DNA from: Penelope pileata | Lineage: Eukaryota > Chordata > Aves > Galliformes > Cracidae | Direction: 5' to 3' | Assembly: GCA_013396635.1 (NCBI GenBank) | Contig: WBMW01005029.1 | Coordinates: forward strand, 1,927,106-1,991,105 | DNA length: 64,000 nucleotides | Part shown: positions 1-12,115 of the stretch, piece by piece | Layout: each line of letters begins with the position of its first letter | Numbering within the stretch: the stretch's first letter is position 1 | The notes under the pieces: model-generated | Databases searched by the model: none | What the model saw: the letters and a program-made list of their open reading frames with translations, nothing else | Told to the model about the DNA's origin: nothing | Program-made: the position numbers and the translations under genes

Positions 1-341
1 AAAGATTTGCTGCATGCATGCAGAATTAGGTGAAGTATATCTTTATGGAGTGTGTACTTCCTGAAATAACTAAACAAATCATGAAGAGGTTCTAGAAAAA
101 ATTAACTTCTCAAACACTATCAAGGCAGTAAAAATCAGCACAGATGGCAAAGAAATATCAAAATACAGAGTCTGATTTTATTAAGGAAATATTTCATGAA
201 TTAATCCTACAGTAATGACTTGTGAAATTCATATTGTACATTTCAGATCATTTACTGAATCATGAATACAAAGTAATCCATTGTTTATTCTTCATCTTTA
301 GAACTGCTGTCAGTTGTAGAATCTACAACATACTACTCTGA
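1..341. other. 3' flank of TAAR2
   Basis: AT-rich sequence downstream of the TAAR2 stop codon. Apart from the likely polyadenylation signal listed separately, I recognise no gene or repeat in it. The TAAR2 3' UTR probably occupies its upper part. Confidence 0.5.
284..289 (-). terminator. probable TAAR2 polyadenylation signal (AATAAA)
   Basis: The plus strand reads TTTATT, so the minus strand has a perfect AATAAA about 53 nt downstream of the TAAR2 stop codon. The hexamer and its spacing are seen in the sequence. Its use is inferred. Confidence 0.45.
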
Positions 342-1370
342 CTAATCTTCAGATGAAAGTTTTTTTGTGCGAAAGTTGGTGTTGAATATTTTGCCTGTTA
401 CAATATATTTAAATGCTTTCCGAAACCATGGATAGAAAAAGCCATATACTAATGGATTGCAGAAAGAATTTAAGTAACCGAACCAGGTTAGAGCATCAAA
501 CAAAGGTGAAGGAGTAGAGAAGTTTAAAAATGGGTCAAGTAAGATTGCAAAAAAACAGGGAAACCAGCATACTAAGAAACCCAACATAACTACACTCAAA
601 GTCTTGGCAGCTTTCTTGTCTTTACTCTTAGAAAGTTCATTTTTCATTTCACTTTTTGCGTGCTTGTCTTCCTGGCTCAACTGAAATACGTGCTTTTGGG
701 AGACTACAAAAATCTTAATGTAGATCCCTATCATAATACAAGCAGGAGCAAATAGACCAACTGTGAATAAAACAATCCCCCACACTTTGTTGAACACAAC
801 AGGGCACAAACTTGAGCATTTGACCAAAATCTCAAAGCCTTCAATTCCAGAAGCATAAGCTTCTGAGAAAACAAGACCAAAGGCAAAAGCAGCTGGCACT
901 GACCAGCACACTGCTACTGTTTGTTTTATGGCAGCCATGGTCATTGTGCTGGCATAATGCAGGGGGTGGCAGATTGCATAAAAGCGATCCACTGCAATGG
1001 AACAAAGGTGGAAGATGGAAACTAAGCAAAGCATCAAGTCAAAACTGTAATGAATTTTGCAGAACGTCATCCCAAAATACCAGCAGTTCTCCACAGACCT
1101 CACCATGCTATAGGGCATAATGGCAAAGCCCATCAGGAAATCCGTGGCGGCCATGGAGAGGATGAGAAAATTGGTCGGGGAATGAAGCTGTTTGAAATAC
1201 GAGATAGAAATGATTATGGCCAGATTTCCCGAGATGGTGAGAAGGAAGGCTGCAGTCATGGAGAAATACAATACCCCTCGTACTCCGGGTGACCGAAGGA
1301 CGTCAGGACAGGACCTATTTCTGAACTCAGAGCAATCAATAAAATCTCTTGAGATACTCATGGAAAACAT
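342..1370 (-). CDS. TAAR2: trace amine-associated receptor 2
   Basis: A 342-residue class A G-protein-coupled receptor of the plasma membrane; in other vertebrates TAARs sense volatile or trace amines and signal through Gs/Golf. Seven hydrophobic segments are visible. Family marks: amine-binding Asp111 in TM3 (YSFDLML), disulfide Cys104, DRF (128-130) in place of DRY, CWFP (268-271) in TM6, and the TAAR fingerprint NSFCNPLVYGFFYPWF (301-316) in TM7. N18 lies in an NRS glycosylation sequon. As recalled, similarity to human TAAR2 is strong in TM2-TM3 (MPYSMVRSVENCWYFG) and TM6-TM7, and better than to TAAR1. The frame is open throughout. Human TAAR2 has a small upstream coding exon; here the frame opens at MFSMSISRDF just before the conserved DCSEFRNRSCP, so the first 8-10 residues could instead come from an upstream exon. 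A second in-frame ATG (M4) is close by. The symbol is secure; the exact start is not. Confidence 0.93.
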   Translation of the reverse strand: MFSMSISRDFIDCSEFRNRSCPDVLRSPGVRGVLYFSMTAAFLLTISGNLAIIISISYFKQLHSPTNFLILSMAATDFLMGFAIMPYSMVRSVENCWYFGMTFCKIHYSFDLMLCLVSIFHLCSIAVDRFYAICHPLHYASTMTMAAIKQTVAVCWSVPAAFAFGLVFSEAYASGIEGFEILVKCSSLCPVVFNKVWGIVLFTVGLFAPACIMIGIYIKIFVVSQKHVFQLSQEDKHAKSEMKNELSKSKDKKAAKTLSVVMLGFLVCWFPCFFAILLDPFLNFSTPSPLFDALTWFGYLNSFCNPLVYGFFYPWFRKAFKYIVTGKIFNTNFRTKKLSSED

Positions 1371-4300
1371 TATAGTCCTTTATCAGATTTTTATACTGGA
1401 TACGAAGTTGCGCAAGACTATTTGATTTTCATGAATTTCCAAAAGAGTCCATGTCCTAACGTGAGAAGACAAGGCAAAGTTAGGCAAGAGCATGAATAAA
1501 TTACTGAAGGGAATGCAGTAATTCAGAGACAAACTTTCTCTTAGGATGAACTGCAATCCATTGCTCTTCTGAAATATTACATTAAATCTGATAACTGGAA
1601 GCTATTATTAAATTCATTGCAAATAACATCTAAAACAAAGCAGTTAATTACCTTTTAAGTTAACTAAACTACATAATAACATCAAATTTATTTTATTCAT
1701 TCTGTTGTATCTAGATTACTTTGTAAAATATTGTGATTGTATTTTAAATAGATGTCATTATCAGTCATTTTGAAGTATTAGAAGAAAAAGATACACAGAC
1801 AAAGGAACTCCTCAGGTTCACTTGTGCCTGCGAAATGTGTATGGGATTTATTTGTCTCTTCAATCTTAGAATGCTGATGTTTGCTAAAGGAGAAATGTTA
1901 TGTCAGCTAACATCAGTTTTCCTGGAGATGTCAGTTAGTGAGCTATATTGTATATGTTCATCTTACGAGTCACAAATCAGCTGCCACCCCCCCTTTTTCA
2001 AATTGTTAATGATGATAAACTCACCTTTTGTGGATTATAAAGTACTAGCAATTAACAGATTTAATGGAAATCATTTTTAACACTTGTTTTGTTATTATAA
2101 TTCCACTAAATTAAAGGGTTCAGTCTTGTCTCCTGTAGTAGACTGTGGTTCAGCTGCAAAAGATATAAATGAATATACTACTGATTCTTTTCAAGAGTCA
2201 AAAAAATTCCATTCATTTGTCTGCAGAGAATCACATCCATTTCTTCTATCTCTCATTCCTATTTTGGACCCGTAGCAAATTTAGAAATAAATAGAAGCAA
2301 AAAGAGATGCTCTTCTCCACATCAATTTAATCCACTCCGAAGGAATTTGAGAAACATCTTACTCCACTGAATTTTCCAACAGGTATCACTCTGAAATGAA
2401 GAAAAACAAAGAAAGAGCACCAAAATATTTAAAATAATGTTCAACATTCTGATTTATAGGCTACTACTACCTGCATCTGTTTCAGTAGTATCATCAATAG
2501 ATTCTTTAAGTAGACGTGCTCCTGTTTTGTTATAGTTCTGCAGGATTGCAATATCTGTGGAAGGCAGACCATCTTTGCAACTTTGCTCAGATTAGTGAAG
2601 TATGGGAAATTATTTTTCTTTTATCGCTTTATACGTAATTCCCAGGAGTTTTTCAGTTAAAATTATGTGCATAATTTAGGGATTTACATCAACAGGAGAT
2701 GAACAAAGCCAAGAATATCAATTCCCAAGAGCATTATCTTTTTTCTCTCTTCATTCATTTAACCTCATGTATAACTGAGTTGCTTTGGTGACTTAAATAC
2801 AAGTCTTATCAAAATTAGTCTTTGAAAAGAGAGACTAAAGGTAAAGACTAAGGGAAGATGCTATATTGTTTGTCTATTGTATTAGACAATGTACTGTAAC
2901 GTTCAGTTTCGAATAATTACAATTTTAATGAAACTTTGAAATGAAATATTTCATAAATTTAGGATGATCGTCTTGTAATTTAATGGGATGAGACAGCACT
3001 TTTTCTTATGCTGGCTGTAGCCACAGCTTTCATGCAATGTACAGAAAACCTTCCCCATACATCAGCAAACAATAAAGATGTACAAAAAGAAGTGTTATTT
3101 TAGAACAATCTATCATCTATTATTGGACAATCTACTATTTATAAAGAATTAAAAAACAGGAAAATAATATTTATTTTTATTTGTGTTTAAGAAAGAAAAT
3201 ACAAAATTAGTTCACTACTAATCTGAAATAAATTGAGTCTTCAGAGGTCAGAGGTGAATATTTAGATATTAACGCTGAATGAGGCTTGTACAGATGTGGG
3301 GAAGATGCATTACAAGTCCAGGTATTAATGGTTGCTATTCAGCATAGTAGAGACTGGATTCCTGTTGTCTAAGAAACACAGTATGTCATGAAAACAAGAC
3401 AGGAAACAAACGTTGTTTTTAAGATTAGCTAAGAGAAATGTAAGAACATTTAATGGAGTCTGCCTTTTTGACAGTTGTTCTAAGGGAACTATCTGCTGGG
3501 AATAACATACAAATCTCTGGGATTATTTACAGCAGAATCATTTATCCGCTCCAAAAATTAGTAAGTTTTTTGTCATTGTGTGCAGAAGAAATATTTTATC
3601 TTTGAGATCTGTCAGTATTTTTGTGACAAGTGTGCCTAGAAACACTTCTTTGAATAACCAAGTGAGAGACATGCAAATTTCACTCAGATGTTCCTTTGTT
3701 GAAAGAAGTCACTGAAATATAAACCTGTGCAGATATCTATACAGACCAAACTGTATTAGATTTCTACCAAATAACCATTGAAAGAGGCTACACTTCAAAA
3801 AGAATTACATTTGGAAGACAGTGTTCCATGCACCTCAGAAGTGGTCTTCTTTTCAGCATGGTGCAGCAGACACTGATGGGGGAAAAATTTGACACCATTC
3901 AGAAATAAGATGTTTAACAACAGCTAACATTTACAGGAACTGAAACCTTTATGAACTGAAACCCTGTTTAACTGTGTTAAAGGAATGTTGCTGAAAGGAC
4001 CATAGGAGCTGTCATTGAGAACTAGCCATATCAGGTACTGCTGTACTGCATACGCAGTATGGAGAGAAGATTGTGTAGTCATTATTTTCGTTGATAACAA
4101 AGTTCAGTTTTATTATAGCCTACATGTTTACTTCATGTCGCACTTTATCTTCTTGATGCTCTTAAGCATCGATTGAAGAGAACTATTTGATTACTAGCAT
4201 GAAATATGGTTCCAATAAAGCATTGTGAAGATGAACCTCTTATTCACCTGAAATAAGAGATTTCTTTTCTCAAAGAATTGTGTTCTCCTGTTGGTAACTA

Positions 4301-4403
4301 AGAATATCTAAACTGTACACTACACTGTTTTCAGTTGTCTCTCCTTAACTGACAGATAGATATCTTTTAATCAGTATGCTGTAACTACTCAATGCTAGCG
4401 TCT

Positions 4404-4522
4404 AGATGAAGTGCTAAGGGATATGATTTAGTAGCTTAGTGGGTAGGGATGGTGATAGGAGGACGGTTGGACTAGATGATCTTGTAGGTCCTTTCCAACC
4501 TAGTGTTTCTATGATTCTATGA
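4404..4522 (+). repeat. CR1 LINE 3'-end fragment
   Basis: Typical CR1 tail read on the plus strand: GGACGGTTGGACTAGATGAT, then CTTTCCAACCT, ending with ATGATTCTATGA. Only the last hundred or so bases are present, as expected for a 5'-truncated LINE insertion. The 5' boundary is approximate. Confidence 0.85.
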
Positions 4523-4734
4523 AATTAACTTCTCCTATATCTATGGGAAATAAGAGGTCCAGATATCAAGAGTGGGTTGTGGAGCTCCCACTGCCTAAAT
4601 TGCCTGTGGATCTGGTCTCTTAGGAAATGAGTTTGTTTTACAGATGCTAGCGCCTAGTCACCACGTGTACTGGAAAAGGTCCCAAAACTCTTATGACTAC
4701 ACCATTTTTTCCTATCTGGAGATAAGATCTCTGC

Positions 4735-4905
4735 TTCTTCCATGTGCTGCTGCTTCTCCAACAGCTTCCCAATCTTCTCTCTCTCAAGCTGCTGCCTCAG
4801 TCTTCTCTCTCTCTCTCCAGCTCCCACTTCAGTCTTCTCTCTCAAGCTTCTTCCTCAATCCTCTCAAGATTCTCAAGCTACTTCTTTCTCTGTCCATCTG
4901 GCCTT
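4735..4905 (+). repeat. pyrimidine-rich imperfect tandem repeat
   Basis: A run built from variants of CTTCTCTCTCTCAAGCTTC and CAGTCTTCTCTCTC, almost purine-free on the plus strand except for AAG, CAG and CAA spacers. Units of roughly 25-45 bp recur imperfectly. It is followed directly by a GC-rich stretch (about 4915-5040) that I cannot assign. Open frames across it arise from the low-complexity sequence and are not called as genes. Confidence 0.55.
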
Positions 4906-5228
4906 TATCTAAGCCTGGGGCAACCCCGCCGCAGGTCCACCCCTTCCGGTCACAGGTGCGAGTGGTCTACTGGTATTCCCCAGGCCAGCCACACCCCTCC
5001 ACCATGTGCTCAGCCGTCAGTTCATGCTGTGATCAACTGTTTCCCTACACCATGCAAACATTTTCAATTACCAATGCACAATGTTGGATTTAAGGTGGAG
5101 GTCATGAAGATCAAAAGATTTTTTTTAAAAACTTATAGAGAAGGAAATTGAATTTAGTTGGAGATAACTAATTATACAAGACTAAATATCACTATGCAAG
5201 ATTTAGTAAACATTATAGGAATTAAGTT

Positions 5229-6010
5229 TCATAGAATAACAGCATTGAAGAATGATCAACATCAGAAGGGATTTCTGAAGGTCATCTTGCCTGACTGTCC
5301 TGCTCAAGCAAGACCAGCTAGGCTGGCCAGGACTATGTCCAGATGGGCTTTGAGTATCTCCAAGTATGAAGATATTCACAACAAATATCCTCCACAGCCT
5401 CTTAGGGCAATCTGTGCCAGCGCTTGGTCACCCTCACCGTTAAAAAGTCTTTCCTGATGTTCAGATGGAACCAGTTGTGTGCTCATTGCTTCACTCTCCA
5501 GTTCCTTGACCATCTTTGTGGCCCTTCATTGGGCTTTCTCCAGTATGTCCAAGTCTCTCTTGTACAGAGGATTCGAGAACTGGACCCAGTGCTCCTGGTG
5601 CCACTCTGGGTGGCAGCTTGGCCCCTCTTCTGTCAGGCGCTCTTCACAGTTTTGTGTCATCTACAGACTTGCTGGGGGTACACTCTGCCCCATCACATAG
5701 ATCATTAATGATGACGTGGAACAGAACTGGGCCAAATATTGACCCCTAGTTAGACTTTGAACCACTGATCACCAGCCTCTGGGCTCAGCCATTCTGTCAA
5801 TATTCAATCTGCTCTTTCAATCAACTCTGTCTTCTCATCCAGTCCATACATTAGCAGCTTGTCTGTGATGAACGAATGGGAGGCAGAGTCAAAAAGCCTT
5901 AGTCAAGTCAAGGCAGAAAATATCTACTGCTATCTACCAAGCCCATCATTTCATCACAGAAATTTATCAAATTTAGGCTAGGTCTAATGGAAACAACCTA
6001 GTCAAAATGT
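5229..6010 (-). repeat. longer CR1-type LINE fragment, antisense
   Basis: It begins with CATAGAATAACAG, a degraded reverse complement of the CR1 tail. It continues with recognisable antisense CR1 phrases such as TGACTGTCCTGCTC, CTTTCCTGATGTTCAGATGG, ACTTGCTGGGGGTACACTCT, TGGGCCAAATATTGACCCCT and GGCAGAGTCAAAAAGCCTT. The LINE therefore reads right to left and is truncated and mutated. The high-coordinate boundary is approximate. Short open frames within it are relics, not host genes. Confidence 0.8.
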
Positions 6011-9000
6011 TCTTAGAGACAGGCATAGACTTTTTCTGATTTCTTTATGTGATGCTGTTACATTGAAGACTGTAGACAACTAAGATGATCAGAAAAAATA
6101 TTCAAGTGAAAGCCTTTTGTGGAACACTAAGTGTATTGTGTTTGACTGTATCTACCATCTTCTGTTCTTCTCATCCTTGTTGAACAAATAATGTACAGGC
6201 AAGAGAGCACAGTACAGCCTATATGATCTAAGGAAAGCCATATATTTTGCAGTATTTAGGCAGTTTGAGAGTTTATTTTTTCTGTTTGAACACTGTGCTA
6301 ATGTACTTTTTTATCTAGCTGTTTAAAATACTCAGTTTTGGAGCAATGCTTTCCTTGTGAGGTTTCTGGAAGGGTTCTTCTTGGACAGTCAGTATTCAAC
6401 CTTTTCTCCGTGCTGCTGCATCTGCTGACCAAGGGGGAGGCCATGAGGCTCAGCTGGAGGTGGGACCACTGTGCATGAGGCTAAAGCAGATTGTAACCTA
6501 GAGTCTACAACGTGTCAAAAGCACCAAAACACAAGCTACAAGAACCAAGGCAGAAGGGACAGTTAACTGAGTCCTAAACTTAATGCAAGAAACCTGTCAG
6601 TTCTGTTTAAAGTATGAGAAGAGGTGACATTGCAAGCTATGCTCTCTGATGGCAAAATGAATAGGTTTGTCTTAGGTATGCCAACAAAACAGATCCTTTC
6701 ACAATGTTGGAATAGTGGTTTTACAGAAGTTTTCTGGGAAGTTGAAACATACGAAATCACCCACTGGAGATTCATTTGTTTTGGACAAGGAAGCCACCTG
6801 GGAAGTGTTTAATAAGGTCACTAATTAAATGTGTTGATAAGTAGTTTAACAATACCCTTTGCACTTCATTTACATGATGTCACTTTGCGATTGTAGTCGG
6901 GGACATTCTACATCACTAGATCTAACTCATAATCCGATTGGACAACAGCAAGAGGCATTTTTCTTCTACTCGCCTAGTTTATCAAAATCTTCGGTTCGAA
7001 TAGACACCCCATGGCCTCATTAACACCTCTCATTTGTATGTTCCCTTCACACTGAGAAACAACTTTCTGCTGCCTATGATTAGAGCTAATGAGAGAAAGT
7101 AACGTGGGACTTCATTAAAGTTGCTCTGTCAGAGAAGACACTCAGTAAACAGAAGGCAAGGAGGCTCCTTGGGAAATGTCACCTTTGGGTAATAGGACAT
7201 CAAAGGAAAAAGTTATTTCTTAAACTTTCTGAGCTGGTTTGTGCACAAAATTGACTTATGGTTAAGAATGAGAAGTGCCTTCTAGGTGTGGATGAAGCTG
7301 GTGTATGGAAGGCCTTTGTTACTTTTGCAGCTTATCAGTATTGGTGACATCTTGGCTAGACTAACTTTCAGGAGAGCTGTTCGTCTACACAGAGCAAAAA
7401 TTCTTCTCCTACTATTTCCATTTACACTAGCTAGTCTGTAGTGATCTTGTGCAGCCATGACATTTTGATGACCTCAAAACTTCTGCACAGTGTGCATGGG
7501 ATGGCCAAGGTTGCCCTAAGCCATGGCCTCCCTATCTGCCCTCTCTGGTAAGTCATATCCTCAGGATTACCTATTAGATGCTCACAGTTTGTGACCTGCT
7601 TCACTTTCAATGTGCTTCAGGGCAAGACCTCAGGGAACTGCATGTGTACCTCTGGGACTCCATAGTCCACCCGTCTCTCCACCTGCTCCCAGATGCAGCT
7701 ATTCAGGCAAACCTTCAGTAGTAGTTCTGTGGACCACTGCCTAGATGCACAAACTTATTTCAGGGCTCTTGCTAGTAAGCAGCTTGTCCTTAGAATTTGT
7801 CTTACTGTTACTTCCAGAAAACTGGTCTCTGATGCAAGTTTTTTGGAGTCCCAAGACCATACCCACTTTTCCATAGCGTGGACATTCATCTGTGCTGAGC
7901 AATCCTCATCTCAGCTACCTAAAAATTGTATCTAAAGTCATCTGAAACTCTGTGCTAGAGACTGGAAGATCCTTCTTTGTAGTGAGAGAAGAAGCATCTA
8001 CAGTGACAATTCATCTCACCTAAAAATGGATAATGTGGTAAGATAGAACACCCTCTGAAGGTAACTGTTTTTCTACAGTGAGTATAACAAGAGCTGCAAA
8101 TGACTAAAGTAAATGTAGTGCTTTTTAGATGTCTCAATTTAGATTAGATAACTTTAAGCCTTCATGAGCGTGGGACAATCATGTAGAAGAAACAAATGAC
8201 TGTCAATGAAAAGCAGGATAATCAGATGGGATCATTCTTTTGACAGTTACAGGCTCAGAGGGGTAATTTTTCAGTTGTCTTAGGCCGAGGAGGCCATTTA
8301 TCAAGCTATTGCAAAATTATAGTTGATGACAACCTTCTACATAAAAATGAAAGAATTAGAACATGATATAAAAAGAAAAGATGAAGGTGGAAAAGATGAA
8401 GAAAGGTGCAAAACATGGTTCTTTGTGCACATTTGCAAGAGTTGAAAATAGAAGACTGAAAAGGTAACTTGTAACATTTTGGAAAAGCATACTCTGCTTT
8501 TGGAGTGTAAAGTCCTTCAATATAAACAAAAGATTCTCATTAAAGTGCATTCAGTGGATGATCAAGGGACAAAAGTATTTGAGGAATAGTTTGAAAATAC
8601 ATTCCAGACAGGGGAAAAGCTCTCAGAGGGGTACAGGATAGAGCTGAATGTGACAGATCATCATTTACACTCAAGAAAATTTCTGTTCAATCCTTAGCAG
8701 ACCTTAAAAGTGTGATGGCATAGGCTTATGATTGTTGTTTTTCTCTTTTTCAGAAGTAGGCGAATTAGCATTTGGGCCAGCAGTGGCTTGCACTGGGTGC
8801 TTCAGGCACAATGTGTGAGTATGGTGAGAGTGCAGTTCTTGATCCCTGCAGTTCCCTCTGAGCCTCCAGCTGTGCCAGAGCTGCCTGGGAGAGAGGCACT
8901 TTGAAAATCGTCTTAGGCTAGTCAAGGGCATGAGAGAAGATCAAAAGTTCAAGTCCTATTGCTTTTTAGGAGTCTTAACTTACAGAATAACCCTGCTGCT

Positions 9001-9183
9001 GTTTCACTGTATGCTTAAGATACGCAGAAGTCTGCAAAGACTCCTAAAATGAAATGCAAAAAACTAAGATTTCAATTATCCAATGTCTGAGATATGTTTT
9101 TGGGGCTAGTAGAACTGACATGAGATTTATGGGAAATGCTTGTCCTTCCAGGGCAGCAGCTTGAGGGCCAGATAAGATACCTT

Positions 9184-9405
9184 ATAGAATCATAGAATCA
9201 TAGAATGGTTCAGGTTGGAAGGGACCTTAGAGATCATCTTGTTCCAACCCCCCTGCCGTGGGCAAGGACACCTCCCACTAGACCAGGTTGCCCAAAGCCC
9301 CATCCAGCCTGGCTTTGAATACTTCCAGGGAGGGGGCATCAACGACTTCTCTGGGCAACCTGTTCCAGTGTCTCACCACCCTCACAGTGAAAGGCATACC
9401 TTAAG
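9184..9405 (-). repeat. CR1 LINE 3'-end fragment, antisense
   Basis: Starts with tandem TAGAATCATAGAATCATAGA, then GGTTGGAAGGGACCTTAGAG, CCCATCCAGCCTGGC and CTGGGCAACCTGTTCCAGTG. This is the standard antisense CR1 3' UTR order, well preserved compared with the other copies here. Confidence 0.93.
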
Positions 9406-11369
9406 GCATATCAAGCAGCACTAGAAATTTGTGGCTGAGCAACTGAATGGAGTTTGTGATGATGTGTTGTCCTCACCTGTTGCTGCACAAGGAAAATGTG
9501 ACAGTGCCCATCCCTGTTCCCACAAGCAGCAAAAACCATGTCTCTGGTGTTGCCTCACAGTCTTGAGTTTCTTATGCCAGGCAGACAGAGGATAAAGGGA
9601 AAAAGGCAATGTCTCCTTTCACTTCTTGAAGGGACTATGTTAACATACGCTGAATTTATTAAATATACATAGAAAGACTCATGTGGGCAGCATTCCTCAT
9701 AGCGAAACATCGTTTACCTTCAGTCTTTAATCACAGTTTATCACAGAACGAAGATATCACCTGGCAGCAGCCGTGAAACTTATTTCAAGTGAGATCAAGA
9801 CATCTGAGTGATCACACAGCTCACTTCAGAAAGCAACAAGGAACATGAGAAAATGAACTTCATCAGGTCAACTTCATTGGGGATGAGGAAGAAGAGAACA
9901 CGCATTCATTTATTGGAAAGGAAGTTTTTTGTTTTTTTTTAATCTCAACTTACTTTATTTCTCTGAGATAAAGTATTAAAGTAGTCATGTCATCACAACC
10001 AAGGATTATCTTCCACAGTACAAAAGCTGATGTGTTGCATATTTCAGTCATCGTTCCTTTCTGTGTCATTCTGGAGTGTGCAAACTTACGCGAGGACATT
10101 GTAAAAGAGATGATAGTCTCAGATCCTGTTTTATTACTCTGTTGAAATGTAGCATCATTGAACTTTTGTGCTTTACGGTGCAGAGTGCATCAATGTCCTA
10201 CAGAACACAGAACAGAAAGACAAGATACACACAGAGTGTGCACTTCTCTCAGCAACATGAATGGAGGACATCATTTACAGCTGAGCACAGCTCTTACTTC
10301 AATACCAAGACATCAGTTTCACCGTAGCCTCTTAGGTGCTAATCTTTTACTGTTCATTCTCAGAACTAGTCCTTCATATTCCAACCAGATGTCACAGGCT
10401 CAGGCCAGAGGTATTATTTCCTTCTGTTTGGTGATATGCTAGTTCTAGCAAAGCCAGGTCGTAGATTTAAAAATGACACCCTTTGGGCCTTCTTCAGCTG
10501 GTGACCATTTGCTAGTTTTTGACTTATTTGCTGCCCTTTGAGTCCTGATGTGGATGTCTAGAGAAGACTTACGGAGATGTAACCTAAACAGCCTGCTAAC
10601 CCAGGTGCCATCACACCCAGCCGTTCCTAAGGCCCTTCTTCTGCCACTCCTCACAGTGCTCCCACATCCATCCTGCCCCATTCACTATACTTTCAGGCCC
10701 ACCATGGCATATCTGTAACAGTTCTCTATATAGACTCCTCACTGGCTGTCACAGCACTGCTGTCAGACAAAATAAGAAGATGTCCAAGCTTAAAAAAGTT
10801 TTAAAAGATGCAAATATGATATTTTACATCAAATTTTCATTACAGAGGTATGATTTTCTGACATTGTCAGATTCAGTATTGCTTTTCACTATTGCTTTTC
10901 ATTTCCGATATATTTTCCGTATCTCAGATTTCACAAAAAATGCTTTAAAGCTCATTAAATAGCAAAGCCTGTAAGTGACAAACTCAAAAGTGACAAGAAC
11001 TAGTTGAAATGGAAAGAGAAGGAACAGCACTTCTCTTTGTCCCATCCTCCCTGCGTGGAGCGTACTGGCATGGCTGTGTATTGGTGTGTTCTGACCTCTA
11101 CACACATGGTGAAGGGGAAGGGCAAAACTTAAAAGCTTTGGGTTTTTACTCAAAGACATCTAGAAATTCAAAAGGAAAGGCTTTTCTGTTAATTCTAGAG
11201 GACTGCAAATATACAGAAATATTTTTTCCAAAAAAAAACCCCAATCTATTGTTTAGGAATCACTTCTTGATGATTAAAACCAGTTAATAAACTGCTCCAA
11301 CTGTTTTTAAATGTAGGACTTGCTTTCCTGTATACAGCATATAAATAAATAGAACCAAAACACTACATA

Positions 11370-11935
11370 TGAAGGCTGCTCTGAAAGTAATGCCCCCTGT
11401 GTTATTTTGTTGGCCCACAATGTTGGGGGTGGATGTTGGTGTGGCAGTAGAGGCTGAACCTTCCTGCCAATATCCCGTTCCATGTTGTTGCTGTGCAACA
11501 GATGGCAGCAGAGGGGCACCCTGACACAATTGCGTCTGACATGGAAGTGTGGATGAAACAAAGGTGTGGAACTGAATTTCTCCATGGGGAAAAAATGGCA
11601 CCCACTGACATTCATTGACACTTGCTGAATGTTTCTGGAGCCCAAACAGTGGATGTGAGTGCAGTGAGGCAGCGGGTGCTGTATTTCAGCAGTGGTGACA
11701 GCAAGGAGAAAGACAAGTCATGTTCCAGATGGCAATGCAGATTTTTATAAGCATGGCATGTTCACTGCTCTTGTTCACTGCTGGCAAAAATGCATAGCTA
11801 ATGGTGGCAATTACGTTGAAAAACAGCGTTTTGTAGCTGAGAATTTTCTCTATCAAATAGAGTTATTGTGCCCTTTGTATCTGTTGTAGTTTCTGTGGAA
11901 ATAAATAGGAGGCATTACTTTTGGAGTGACCTACA
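11370..11935 (+). mobile_element. Galluhop-like Tc1/mariner remnant
   Basis: A non-autonomous mariner remnant of about 566 bp. The left end TGAAGGCTGCTCTGAAAGTA and the reverse complement of the right end (TGTAGGTCACTCCAAAAGTA) form imperfect terminal inverted repeats, with a TA dinucleotide directly outside each end (11368-11369 and 11936-11937). The plus strand keeps a decayed transposase-like stretch around GAATGTTTCTGGAGCCCAAA and CAGTGGATGTGAGTGCAGTG (HTH-like VDVSAVRQRV) with no intact frame. It resembles the copy at 56372-56927 in opposite orientation. Only about 180 bp separate it from the TAAR1 stop codon, so it may lie in or near the TAAR1 3' UTR. Confidence 0.82.
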
Positions 11936-12115
11936 TACAGCTCCCAGTCCAGAATGAGAAGAGACATAAAACAAAGTAGTTGCTCATCTGCTTCAACCGA
12001 ATTTGATAAGTGCGCAAACAAATGGGTGTCGTTTCTATCATTTTCAGCTCTTGCCTCCTGGAGTTCAGCCTCTAGGCAAAATCTCAAAGCCACGAAGCCA
12101 ACCATTTAAAGGATG

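Larger units (their letters stand above)
1371..12115. other. TAAR2-TAAR1 intergenic spacer
   Basis: About 10.7 kb with no convincing gene. It holds CR1 pieces near 4404-4522, 5229-6010 and 9184-9405, a pyrimidine/GC island near 4640-5100, and a mariner remnant at 11370-11935, each listed separately. The remaining sequence is AT-rich; its short open frames lack family features and I discount them. The TAAR2 promoter, and any upstream TAAR2 exon, should lie in the low-coordinate part. No degraded TAAR frame was recognised by eye. Confidence 0.6.

Noticed and set aside
5158..5749. Several overlapping plus-strand frames
   Set aside because: Antisense reading of an old CR1 fragment; no host protein features.
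11284..11645. Three overlapping minus-strand frames near TAAR1
   Set aside because: Within or beside the mariner remnant and antisense to its decayed transposase.
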